This document shows positions 42,025 through 49,435 of a stretch of DNA of 64,000 bases, one piece after another. The notes below the pieces were generated by a model, which was given only the letters and a program-made list of their open reading frames with translations, was not told the origin of the DNA and did no database searches. The stretch comes from Bacteroidota bacterium (GTDB taxonomy: Bacteria > Bacteroidota > Bacteroidia > Chitinophagales > Chitinophagaceae): contig JAFDXK010000002.1 of assembly GCA_018267965.1 (NCBI GenBank), positions 806,001-870,000 on the forward strand, read 5' to 3'. Position numbers and translations under genes: made by a program. The stretch's first letter is position 1. Each line of letters starts with the position of its first letter.

Positions 42025-43089
42025 TTAATTTACAAGGTTAGAAAGTTTTTTCTCATCCAGTATTGTTATATCACCATGTTCTATACTGATAAGTCTTTCA
42101 TCTTTAAAGTCGCTTAAAGTTCTGATCACTGATTCTTTGGCTGTACCTGCAATGTTTGCCAGATTCTCCCGGCTAATATCTATTTTAAAACCATTCTTTC
42201 CGCCACTGTATTTAGATTGTATGATAAGTAAAGCATCGGCTACTTTTTTGCGCAACGAGTTATAAGCAAGTTTCAATAGTTGTTGCTCCATATCAGTAAC
42301 ATTATTTGCCAATAACCTGATAAACTTTTGCATCACCTCCTTGTTGTTATTAATCAGTTGTTCAAAGTCTTCCTGGGGTATAATTGCCAGTTCCGTATCT
42401 TCTAGCGTTTCGGCAGTTTCTTTATAATTTGTTCCTTCCAGCATGGCCATATATCCAAAGAAGTCACCGGCATTGTATAAGCCGGTAACCAATTCTTTGC
42501 CATCATCATTGGTTTTATAAACTTTTACTTTACCGCTTTCAACATAGTACATCCTGTATGGTTTACCACCTTCAGAATAAATTACCTGTTTCTTTTTTAA
42601 AGTATTCGTGCTTCTGTTTTGTGCAATATTTTTTAGGGCATCTGCGCCTCCTGCTGCACTTACCAACTCATCAAAACCACTCATGCCCGATGGAAGTTCC
42701 TTTTTTACCAGGTCAGATTTTCTCAGTCTTGCCTCAATGGCGTTGAGCAATTCTGTGCCGTTAAATGGCTTGGTTATGTAGTCATCCGCACCCAGATCCA
42801 TTCCCTTTCGTATTTCAGAACGTTCGGCTTTTGCTGTAAGGAATATGAATGGTATGTTTTGAGTGTCAGGATTTTTTTGCAACATATGAATCACACCGTA
42901 CCCATCCAGCACAGGCATCATAATATCGCATACTATAAGGTCTGGTTTATACTGCACAGCTAATGCAACACCCTCCTTTCCGTCAGGTGCCAGGTATACC
43001 TTATAATTTGACATTTCAAGTATTTCCGACATATTGTCGCGTATCTCGTCATTGTCCTCTATCAGCAGGATGCTTTTCATGTTATTCAT
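42025..43089 (-). CDS. Response regulator fused to a Crp/Fnr-type DNA-binding module
   Basis: A 354-aa hybrid. Residues 4-125 are a receiver domain: acidic pair E11-D12, phospho-acceptor Asp55 in V-C-D-I-M-M-P, and the F-L-T-A-K lysine. Residues about 150-270 form a cyclic-nucleotide-binding-type beta barrel (V-I-Y-S-E-G-G-K-P-Y-R-M-Y-Y-V-E-S-G-K-V-K). Residues about 285-354 are a Crp-type winged helix, with S-R-E-N-L-A-N-I-A-G-T-A-K-E-S-V-I-R-T-L as helix-turn-helix. No Cys cluster for O2 is seen, so the signal should come by phosphorylation. The kinase gene lies upstream and overlaps by 8 bp. It is the best candidate to bind the TGAY-N4-RTCA operators. Confidence 0.92.
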   Translation of the reverse strand: MNNMKSILLIEDNDEIRDNMSEILEMSNYKVYLAPDGKEGVALAVQYKPDLIVCDIMMPVLDGYGVIHMLQKNPDTQNIPFIFLTAKAERSEIRKGMDLGADDYITKPFNGTELLNAIEARLRKSDLVKKELPSGMSGFDELVSAAGGADALKNIAQNRSTNTLKKKQVIYSEGGKPYRMYYVESGKVKVYKTNDDGKELVTGLYNAGDFFGYMAMLEGTNYKETAETLEDTELAIIPQEDFEQLINNNKEVMQKFIRLLANNVTDMEQQLLKLAYNSLRKKVADALLIIQSKYSGGKNGFKIDISRENLANIAGTAKESVIRTLSDFKDERLISIEHGDITILDEKKLSNLVN

Positions 43090-44263
43090 TATGTGCTAAG
43101 TTAAAATTAATAGTGAATGTAGTGCCCTCACCTAAATCGCTCTTCCCGGAAATTACTCCATTCATCAATTCAGTATATTTTGCCACAATATGCAACCCAA
43201 GGCCGGTGCCTTGTATGTTGGTAACATTAGCTCCCCTGAAGAAGCGTTCAAATAAATGTTCCTGGTCTTCTTTTGAAATGCCTATGCCGCTATCTTTTAT
43301 AGATAGTAATAGTGTTTTATTCTCTTCGTTTACTGTAACAATCTCAATCGTAGACCCCTCGGGTGAAAACTTGACAGCATTTGACAATAGGTTCATGACT
43401 ATATGTTTCAGCAATGTTGAGTCAAGATGAATTACTTCGGGGCCGGTATGTTTATAAGATACATGTTGTCCGTTTTTAAATATAGGTTGCATCTCAGACG
43501 TCAGCTCATTAATAAATTGAGGTAGGTTAAAGTCTGAATAGCGAATTTGTATACGGCCTTCTTCTATCTTACCCACTGATAAGAAGTCATTCAGTATATC
43601 ATTCAGCATATTTACAGAAGAGATAACACGCTGTATGTGTTTATCTCTTTTGGGCTGCTCATCTGTATTATGATACTTTGAAAGCAGGTATGCGGAAGAT
43701 AATACAGTACTCAGAGGGGTTCTGAATTCGTGCGATGCCATAGAGACAAATCTGGATTTCAGTTCATTCAGTTCCTTTTCTTTCTCCAGGGCCTCGCTCA
43801 ATGACTGTGTTCTTTGCTTTACTTTTTCTTCCAGTTCTGCATTGAGTTGTAACAATGCATTTTCTGATTCTTTCCTTATACTGATGTCGCTGATAAAGGC
43901 TATTGCATATTGCCCCTCTTCTGTCATATAAGGACTCAAACTAACCTCTACAGGAAATTCAGTTCCGTCTTTTTTTACGGCAAATAGGTCCATTCCTACG
44001 CCCATAGGCCTGCTGTGGGCATTTTTACCATGATATCTGTCCCTGTGGCCTATATGTGTTTCCCTAAACCTGCGCGGTATCAGGATTTCTATTTTTTGAC
44101 CAATTAACTCTTCGGAACTGTAGCCAAACTGTTTGATGCCAAAATCGTTGATAGTGATTATTTCGCCGTTATTATTGGTCATAATGATGCCAATAGCAGC
44201 ATTGTTAAATAGTGCTTTAAATTCTCTGGTTTGATTATTATAATTCACATCGAAAAATAACAT
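43082..44263 (-). CDS. PAS-domain sensor histidine kinase, FixL-like
   Basis: A 393-aa soluble kinase if started at ATG 44263; upstream in-frame codons reach 44371 but would cross the operator and are rejected. Residues 14-130 are a PAS domain of the FixL sequence type: G-I-I-M-T-N-N-N-G-E-I, F-G-Y-S-S-E-E-L-I-G-Q, then R-F-R-E-T-H70-I-G-H-R-D-R-Y, where His70 aligns with the heme ligand of FixL. A coiled coil follows (135-172), then the H-box with His178 (S-H-E-F-R-T-P-L) and an ATPase domain (N-box N-L-L-S-N-A-V-K-F, G-I-G-I and G-T-G-L-G-L-H). Many non-heme PAS domains share the H-x2-H motif, so oxygen sensing is possible but unproven. Partner: the receiver-Crp protein. Confidence 0.9.
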   Translation of the reverse strand: MLFFDVNYNNQTREFKALFNNAAIGIIMTNNNGEIITINDFGIKQFGYSSEELIGQKIEILIPRRFRETHIGHRDRYHGKNAHSRPMGVGMDLFAVKKDGTEFPVEVSLSPYMTEEGQYAIAFISDISIRKESENALLQLNAELEEKVKQRTQSLSEALEKEKELNELKSRFVSMASHEFRTPLSTVLSSAYLLSKYHNTDEQPKRDKHIQRVISSVNMLNDILNDFLSVGKIEEGRIQIRYSDFNLPQFINELTSEMQPIFKNGQHVSYKHTGPEVIHLDSTLLKHIVMNLLSNAVKFSPEGSTIEIVTVNEENKTLLLSIKDSGIGISKEDQEHLFERFFRGANVTNIQGTGLGLHIVAKYTELMNGVISGKSDLGEGTTFTINFNLAHNE

Positions 44264-44332
44264 TTTCCACGGATATATATATGATACTTGTATTAATTGA
44301 ATGCAATATTCCCATACCGCAACCATTAAAAA

Positions 44333-44398
44333 ATGAATACAATCATCCCAAAGGGTGACAACGGTCATCATTTTCGTATTTACCCCAATCTACCTTGC
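44333..44398 (+). promoter_or_regulatory. Tandem Crp/Fnr-type operators before the PLP decarboxylase
   Basis: ATGAATACAATCAT (44333-44346) and GTGACAACGGTCAT (44355-44368) have centres 22 bp apart. TACCTTGC at 44391, a weak -7 box, starts 29.5 bp after the second centre and the ATG is at 44413. The 23 bases 44347-44369 match 41541-41563 at 19 positions. The pair also lies 70-106 bp ahead of the divergent kinase start. Confidence 0.6.
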
Positions 44399-44412
44399 CC
44401 GGAAGTAGAGTT

Positions 44413-45651
44413 ATGAGGTATCAATTTTGGAGGAGGCTTTCTGCACCAGAACAGGAAGCTCGGATAACTGAGGCCCTTAAAGGAAACATTGATTATACAG
44501 AAAAGGTATCATTAGGTATACCGGCATCTAAGCTTGACCCTAATGTCTTTAATGACCAGGTGAGCTTCCTAAAAGATGCGCCATTACTGCGTGCGTATGT
44601 GCAAAACCCAAATCATATCGGATGCCACACAATGGGTAGCTCCGAAACTTTTTTCAGAGGCACACAAGAAATAGAAAAAGATGTAATATCATTATTAAGT
44701 GTTGACTTACTTGGCGCGGAAATTGACAGTTGTGACGGATATATTGCTGCCGGCGGTACCGAAGCCAACATGCAGGCAATCTGGATATATAGAAATTATT
44801 TTATACGTGACTTTGGAGCTAATATTGATGAAATAGCCATACTTAGCTCTGTTGATACTCATTATTCTATTGCAAAAGCTGCCAATCTGCTAAATATTAA
44901 ATGGTTAAGTGTTCCTGTCAATGACGATAGAACTATTGACGAGGGCGAACTGGATAGAATAATAATTAATGCGAAAAAAGCAGGTATCAAGTATTTTATA
45001 ATAGTATCGAATATGGGAACCACCATGTTTGGCAGCGTTGATGACCCATCTGTTTATGCGAATTGCTTAATACGGCATGAGGTACAATTCAAATTGCATG
45101 TGGACGGTGCGTTTGGCGGATTCGTTTACCCTGTCAGTCGTGCAGGGAATTCTATTAATTTCAGCAATAAGCATGTATCCTCAATAACGTTGGATGCTCA
45201 TAAGATGTTGCAGGCACCCTATGGTACAGGCATATTCATAGTGCGGAAAGGCCTGATGGAATATGTATATACCAAAGAGGCCGATTATGTGAATGGTATG
45301 GATATCACCCTTAGTGGCAGTCGCTCCGGCACAAATGCCATAGCTATCTGGATGATTTTAATGACTTATGGCCCGCACGGATGGTTTGAAAAAATAAACA
45401 AGCTATTATACCGTACCGATTGGCTTTGCAAGCAATTGGATGGGCTGGGAATAGAATATTATCGCAATCCGTCTATGAATATCGTTACCATAAAGGCACA
45501 ATATGTTCAGCCCGAAGTTGTTCATAAGTTCGGACTGGTTCCGGATTCACACCAGGGGCAGGCAAACTGGTACAAAATTGTGGTGATGGATCACGTGCAG
45601 GTAGAGCATTTACATGAATTCATAGAAGAAGTCAGTTTGAAAAATGACTAA
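44413..45651 (+). CDS. Group II pyridoxal-phosphate amino acid decarboxylase
   Basis: A 412-aa fold type I PLP decarboxylase. Key residues: A-G-G-T-E-A-N near 113, His150 stacking on PLP (V-D-T-H), Asp231 in H-V-D-G-A-F, and Lys264 in D-A-H-K-M, which forms the Schiff base. The family covers glutamate, histidine, aromatic-amino-acid and related decarboxylases; the substrate cannot be read from motifs. An earlier TTG at 44395 is rejected in favour of ATG 44413. Its tandem operators tie it to the cbb3-type genes; amino acid decarboxylation could consume protons or make polyamine-like or GABA-like products when oxygen is low. Confidence 0.88.
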   Translation: MRYQFWRRLSAPEQEARITEALKGNIDYTEKVSLGIPASKLDPNVFNDQVSFLKDAPLLRAYVQNPNHIGCHTMGSSETFFRGTQEIEKDVISLLSVDLLGAEIDSCDGYIAAGGTEANMQAIWIYRNYFIRDFGANIDEIAILSSVDTHYSIAKAANLLNIKWLSVPVNDDRTIDEGELDRIIINAKKAGIKYFIIVSNMGTTMFGSVDDPSVYANCLIRHEVQFKLHVDGAFGGFVYPVSRAGNSINFSNKHVSSITLDAHKMLQAPYGTGIFIVRKGLMEYVYTKEADYVNGMDITLSGSRSGTNAIAIWMILMTYGPHGWFEKINKLLYRTDWLCKQLDGLGIEYYRNPSMNIVTIKAQYVQPEVVHKFGLVPDSHQGQANWYKIVVMDHVQVEHLHEFIEEVSLKND

Positions 45652-45716
45652 ATGAAGTAGTTCCCACACTGCATTTCAATAAATAAAAACTAACTTGTTG
45701 TTACAATCACAGGCAA

Positions 45717-46748
45717 GTGGAAAGTAATTCTCGTAGGAAATTTATCCGAACAATAGGTCTTGGTTCAGCATTTTTAGCGTTGAAAGGTCAGGTATATGCA
45801 GCTTCAAAAAAAACTGTTCAAAAACCAGTAGTACTTGCTACATGGTATAACCAGGCAACAAGGGCTAATGAAGCGGCATGGAAAGTGCTTTCAGAACAAG
45901 GGCGGGCGTTAGATGCTGTAGAACAGGGTGTGCGCGTGACTGAAAGTGAAACGGAAAACTGTTGTGTGGGTTTAAATGCTATGCCCGACAGGGATGGTAT
46001 CGTAACATTAGATGCTTGCATTATGGATGAATTCAATAACTGTGGTTCGGTTGCAGCAATAGAACAAATCGATCATCCGATATCTGTGGCTCGCCTCATA
46101 ATGGAGAAAACACCGCATGTAATGTTAGTAGGTGCAGGCGCACAGCAGTTTGCAGTTGCCAATGGTTTTAAGTTGAAAGGATTGAAATTAACTCCCGGAC
46201 AAGAAGCAGCGTATAAAGCATGGCGCGAAAAATCACACTATGAGCCTGTAAAAAATATTGAAAAGGGCGAACACGGACCATTTGCCCCTGAGATAATGGA
46301 AAGTGGGGAATACAACCACGACACAATTGGCATGATAGCCATTGATAGCAAAGGCAACTTAAGCGGAGCATGTACTACCAGCGGCATGGCATATAAAATG
46401 CATGGTCGAGTAGGAGATTCTCCTATCATTGGTGCAGGCTTGTTTGTAGATAACGAAGTTGGCGCAGCTGTGGCAACAGGTGTGGGCGAAGAAGTGATTC
46501 GTATTTGCGGCTCACATCTCGTAGTTGAATTTATGAGACAGGGATTATCTCCTGAAGTGGCTTGTAGAAAAGCGGTAGAACGCATAATAAAAAAATCACC
46601 GAAAAATTTAGGTGATTCTCAAGTAGGTTTTTTAGCTATAAATAAAATGGGAGAGTATGGCGGATATGCTATTCGTGAAGGGTTTGATTATGCAGTATGT
46701 ACATCTCAGTTACATAATCAAAAAGTAAACGCCAAGTTTTTATTGTAA
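45717..46748 (+). CDS. N4-glycosylasparaginase/isoaspartyl peptidase-type Ntn hydrolase
   Basis: A 343-aa exported enzyme starting with GTG at 45717. It has a twin-arginine-type signal (S-R-R-K-F-I-R-T-I-G-L-G). The chain is cleaved before the nucleophile Thr203 in N-H-D-T-I-G-M-I-A, with the beta-chain signature G-N-L-S-G-A-C-T-T-S-G-M-A-Y-K and G-R-V-G-D-S-P-I-I-G-A-G downstream. These are the glycosylasparaginase family hallmarks. It would remove asparagine-linked sugars or isoaspartyl residues in the periplasm. The cutC gene begins at the next base, so they form one operon. Confidence 0.9.
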   Translation: MESNSRRKFIRTIGLGSAFLALKGQVYAASKKTVQKPVVLATWYNQATRANEAAWKVLSEQGRALDAVEQGVRVTESETENCCVGLNAMPDRDGIVTLDACIMDEFNNCGSVAAIEQIDHPISVARLIMEKTPHVMLVGAGAQQFAVANGFKLKGLKLTPGQEAAYKAWREKSHYEPVKNIEKGEHGPFAPEIMESGEYNHDTIGMIAIDSKGNLSGACTTSGMAYKMHGRVGDSPIIGAGLFVDNEVGAAVATGVGEEVIRICGSHLVVEFMRQGLSPEVACRKAVERIIKKSPKNLGDSQVGFLAINKMGEYGGYAIREGFDYAVCTSQLHNQKVNAKFLL

Positions 46749-47462
46749 ATGGGAACTATCCTCGAGATTGCCGCTAATTCCTATCAATCATGCCTTGCTG
46801 CGCAACAAGGCGGAGCAGATCGAATAGAACTTTTTGAAAACTTACCTGAAGGTGGTTGCACACCTTCTTATGGTATGCTCAAGTATGTGCGCGAAAAAAT
46901 AACAATACCCGTTTATGTAATGATTCGCCCCAGAGGGGGAGATTTTTTATATACTGACGAAGAGTTCGAGATTATGGAGCGCGATGTACAATTATGCAGT
47001 CAGTTGGGATTTAAGGGTGTAGTTTTTGGCATTTTAGATGCGCAGGGTAATGTGGATGTCGCGAGGTGTAAACAATTATTATCTCTTTGTGGAAATATGA
47101 AAGCAACATTTCACAGGGCTTTCGACAGGGCAAATGATTTAGACGTTAGTATCAGGCAATTGATAGATTTGGGTTTTGAACGCATACTGACAAGCGGTGG
47201 CGAACCAGATGTAGTAAAAGGGAAAGACATAATAAAACACCTGCAAAAAGAATACGGCGACGATATTATTATTATGCCCGGATGTGGTGTGACCGCTGAT
47301 AATGCTGCGATGATAGCAGGCTATTGCGGCGTCAGTGAAATACACGCTACAGCCAAAGAACAAATACTATCAAACATGCAATTTCATAAAGCACATTTTG
47401 CAGATAATCGTTTTGAGAGTGCTTTAGACGCAATAAAGGCTATCAGAAAAACTCTGCAGTAA
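46749..47462 (+). CDS. cutC: CutC family protein
   Basis: A 237-aa TIM-barrel protein with the CutC pattern: R-I-E-L-F-E-N-L-P-E-G-G-C-T-P-S-Y-G near 27-44, V-M-I-R-P-R-G-G-D-F, F-H-R-A-F-D near 119, and I-L-T-S-G-G near 143. CutC was first tied to copper homeostasis, but its enzyme activity is uncertain. Its ATG starts directly after the stop of the asparaginase gene, and it converges with the LuxR-type regulator with no gap. Confidence 0.9.
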   Translation: MGTILEIAANSYQSCLAAQQGGADRIELFENLPEGGCTPSYGMLKYVREKITIPVYVMIRPRGGDFLYTDEEFEIMERDVQLCSQLGFKGVVFGILDAQGNVDVARCKQLLSLCGNMKATFHRAFDRANDLDVSIRQLIDLGFERILTSGGEPDVVKGKDIIKHLQKEYGDDIIIMPGCGVTADNAAMIAGYCGVSEIHATAKEQILSNMQFHKAHFADNRFESALDAIKAIRKTLQ

Positions 47463-48095
47463 TTATATTTTTACCAATCCTGTTTTAAGAGCAAACAACA
47501 CCATGTCAGTTCTGTTGGTCAGGTTAAACCTTGCAAACATCATATCTCTGTGCCAGTCCATAGTACGAAGACTAACACCTGTTTTGTCTGCCATCTCCTG
47601 GTAAGATAATTCCGAACAGCACATGTTAAGAAACTCAAGTTGTTTTTTTGTTAGTTCGTGTACTTCGTTAGTATGTGCATCTTCAAAAAACTGTTTCGAT
47701 GCAATTTTGTTGTAGTGGTATCCTTTATTACTGATATCGTTCAGTGCTTTTAATATTGCTTTATCATCTGAATCAATGGAGATGTAAGCTGCAGCACCGT
47801 TTTTAAGCATGTAATTGACAGCATACGGATGAACAATTTCAGACGCTACCAATATCTTGACTTTCGGGTAAGTTTCATGTATCTTTTTGATAGCACTATA
47901 ACCATTTACCGCAACGTCTAATACCAGTATGTCAGGTATAATTTTGCGCTCCAGTTTATTTATCAGGTCTTTATCTGTGTTCGTTTCGAACAATACTGTA
48001 TATCCACCGAATGATTCAATAAGAGAGGAAAGTCCTCTACTCAACAAACGATGTTTATTACAAATAGCTATGCGTGTGGCAGTTTTAGCACTCAT
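47463..48095 (-). CDS. LuxR/NarL-family response regulator
   Basis: A 210-aa regulator. Residues 5-125 form a receiver-like domain with the acceptor Asp60 in I-L-V-L-D-V-A and a Lys-bearing beta-5 strand (Y-M-L-K-N-G-A-A-A-Y). Residues about 143-205 form a GerE/LuxR helix-turn-helix (L-T-K-K-Q-L-E-F-L ... L-S-Y-Q-E-M-A-D-K-T-G-V-S-L-R-T-M-D-W-H). The first acidic pair of the receiver is weak (I-C-N-K), so phosphorylation may be impaired. No kinase is adjacent. Its stop abuts the cutC stop. Confidence 0.87.
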   Translation of the reverse strand: MSAKTATRIAICNKHRLLSRGLSSLIESFGGYTVLFETNTDKDLINKLERKIIPDILVLDVAVNGYSAIKKIHETYPKVKILVASEIVHPYAVNYMLKNGAAAYISIDSDDKAILKALNDISNKGYHYNKIASKQFFEDAHTNEVHELTKKQLEFLNMCCSELSYQEMADKTGVSLRTMDWHRDMMFARFNLTNRTDMVLFALKTGLVKI

Positions 48096-48279
48096 AAAAA
48101 ATAATTATGCCACGAAAGTATTTGGCACTGACATATCAAACATCATGAAATACCATGTTTAACCGGACGTTTAGTTTTTAAAAACAACAAATATGTAAAT
48201 CAAATAACAAGTTATTTACATTGTCATATTATCGGTCACATCCCTTTTTGCTAAAGAAAATATAAATGTTTGATTTTCA

Positions 48280-48323
48280 TTGACAAGAGTGATAATAATA
48301 CCAAAACAGTATCGTTATTTTTA
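48280..48323 (+). promoter_or_regulatory. Possible degenerate Crp/Fnr-type operator and -7 box before the Rieske gene
   Basis: TTGACAAGAGTGAT (48280-48293) has one good half-site and one mismatch in the other. TATTTTTA (48316-48323) begins 29.5 bp after its centre and the Rieske ATG is at 48346. The rest of the 250-bp gap 48096-48345 is AT-rich with only a short AAACAT...ATGTTT inverted repeat at 48138-48160. Confidence 0.45.
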
Positions 48324-48345
48324 ACTATCAAATAAAACAGACAAT

Positions 48346-48750
48346 ATGGAAAGAAGGGATTTTATTAAAGCGTCATGTGCTTTTTGTGGTATTGCAATGA
48401 TACCCGGAGTAATTAGCAGTTGCAAAAAAACGCCTTCAAATAAAAGCGTAAACTTTACGTTAGATTTAACCAATAGTTCAAACTCAGCACTAAAGAGCGT
48501 TGGAGGATCTGTTGTCTCAAACGATGTGTTGGTTATGTGCACGGCTGCCAATACTTATGCTGCAGTTGCTGATGCTTGCACGCATGAAGGTTGCGCACTC
48601 AACTACGATGCTTCTTCAAAACAAGTGGCATGCCCTTGCCACGGCGGCAGGTTTAGTACAGCCGGAGATGTGATTTCAGGGCCTCCGAAAACAGCCTTGC
48701 AAAAGTTTAATGTCTCTAAGTCAGGAGATATTTTGACTATTACTTCGTAG
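48346..48750 (+). CDS. Rieske 2Fe-2S lipoprotein
   Basis: A 134-aa exported Rieske protein. The N-terminus has a short R-R-D-F-I-K signal and a lipobox-like V-I-S-S-C near residue 26. The cluster ligands are Cys78-x-His80 (A-C-T-H-E-G-C) and Cys96-x2-His99 (C-P-C-H-G-G-R-F), with Cys83 and Cys98 for the stabilising disulfide. It is a single-domain electron carrier not linked to bc1 genes here, likely passing electrons in the periplasm. A weak operator-like site precedes it. Confidence 0.9.
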   Translation: MERRDFIKASCAFCGIAMIPGVISSCKKTPSNKSVNFTLDLTNSSNSALKSVGGSVVSNDVLVMCTAANTYAAVADACTHEGCALNYDASSKQVACPCHGGRFSTAGDVISGPPKTALQKFNVSKSGDILTITS

Positions 48751-48763
48751 TGGTATATTCTAA

Positions 48764-49432
48764 TTACGATAAGTATAAATAGGCAGCTATCTGTACTATG
48801 ATACCCAGTGTATAGCCCATCCAAATTTCGAATTGCTTGTGTGTATTGAGCAGCATGCGCGCCGTGCCTACCATGCCTGCAATCAACAACGACAGGAAGA
48901 AGGGCATCATCATATTCACAGGATTAACTATCAGCAGCACTATCATGATGCCGGCAAAACCACCAATGGCACTGGTGTGCATGCTTATTTTGTAAAAGAT
49001 ATTGATAAGGAACACCATGATTACGCCCCAGAAATTGCCAAGCAACATAGTACGCAGGATGAATGGAGATTCGGTATTTCTGAAAACCCAATAAGCCCAG
49101 AAATAAAATATCATTGTGGCTATGAGTGGTATGGTTCGGTCTTTAGGGTCGTGCATATATATGCTCTGAATGAACCCGAGACGTTTTAGCAAGAAAGAAG
49201 TTAATAGGGGATAGAGTAATGTGATGTTAGCAATGATCAAAATGAACTTGCCAAAGTGCTTAGTATCAATTCCAATGAAATTAGATGGCGCCAATACATA
49301 CAATAGGTATGCTAGTAATGTAGGCATAAATACCGGATGAAATATCCATGATACTACATGTGCAAAAAACCTTACTACTGGCGATTTTGAGCCTTTACGT
49401 TCTTCTATAACCGATTTTACTACTTCGCTCAT
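48764..49432 (-). CDS. PAP2-like membrane protein
   Basis: A 222-aa membrane protein with about six helices. A reduced phosphatidic acid phosphatase pattern remains: K-I-S-M-H-T-S-A-I-G-G near 145 and R-M-L-L-N-T-H-K-Q-F-E-I-W-M-G-Y near 190, matching the central SGH and terminal R-x5-H-x3-D motifs, but with SGH changed to S-M-H and the last Asp replaced by Glu. The first motif (KX6RP) is missing. It may be a divergent or inactive phosphatase. It lies 3 bp after metH in the same direction. Confidence 0.68.
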   Translation of the reverse strand: MSEVVKSVIEERKGSKSPVVRFFAHVVSWIFHPVFMPTLLAYLLYVLAPSNFIGIDTKHFGKFILIIANITLLYPLLTSFLLKRLGFIQSIYMHDPKDRTIPLIATMIFYFWAYWVFRNTESPFILRTMLLGNFWGVIMVFLINIFYKISMHTSAIGGFAGIMIVLLIVNPVNMMMPFFLSLLIAGMVGTARMLLNTHKQFEIWMGYTLGIIVQIAAYLYLS

Positions 49433-49435
49433 TGT

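Noticed and set aside
44303-44311. -7 box for the kinase gene at 29.5 bp from the 44333 operator
   Set aside because: The best match on the minus strand is one base off in spacing and poor in sequence, so kinase autoregulation is not claimed.
44264-44371. N-terminal 36-residue extension of the histidine kinase
   Set aside because: It would read through the operator at 44333-44368 and gives no domain similarity; the PAS domain begins just after the ATG at 44263.
42025-48095. Canonical Fnr boxes (TTGAT-N4-ATCAA)
   Set aside because: No exact copy was noticed in the intergenic regions inspected around the cbb3 and regulator genes; the recurring motif there is TGAY-N4-RTCA.
48138-48160. AAACAT...ATGTTT inverted repeat as operator of the LuxR-type regulator
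   Set aside because: Six-base arms in AT-rich sequence are weak and no second copy is found in the window.
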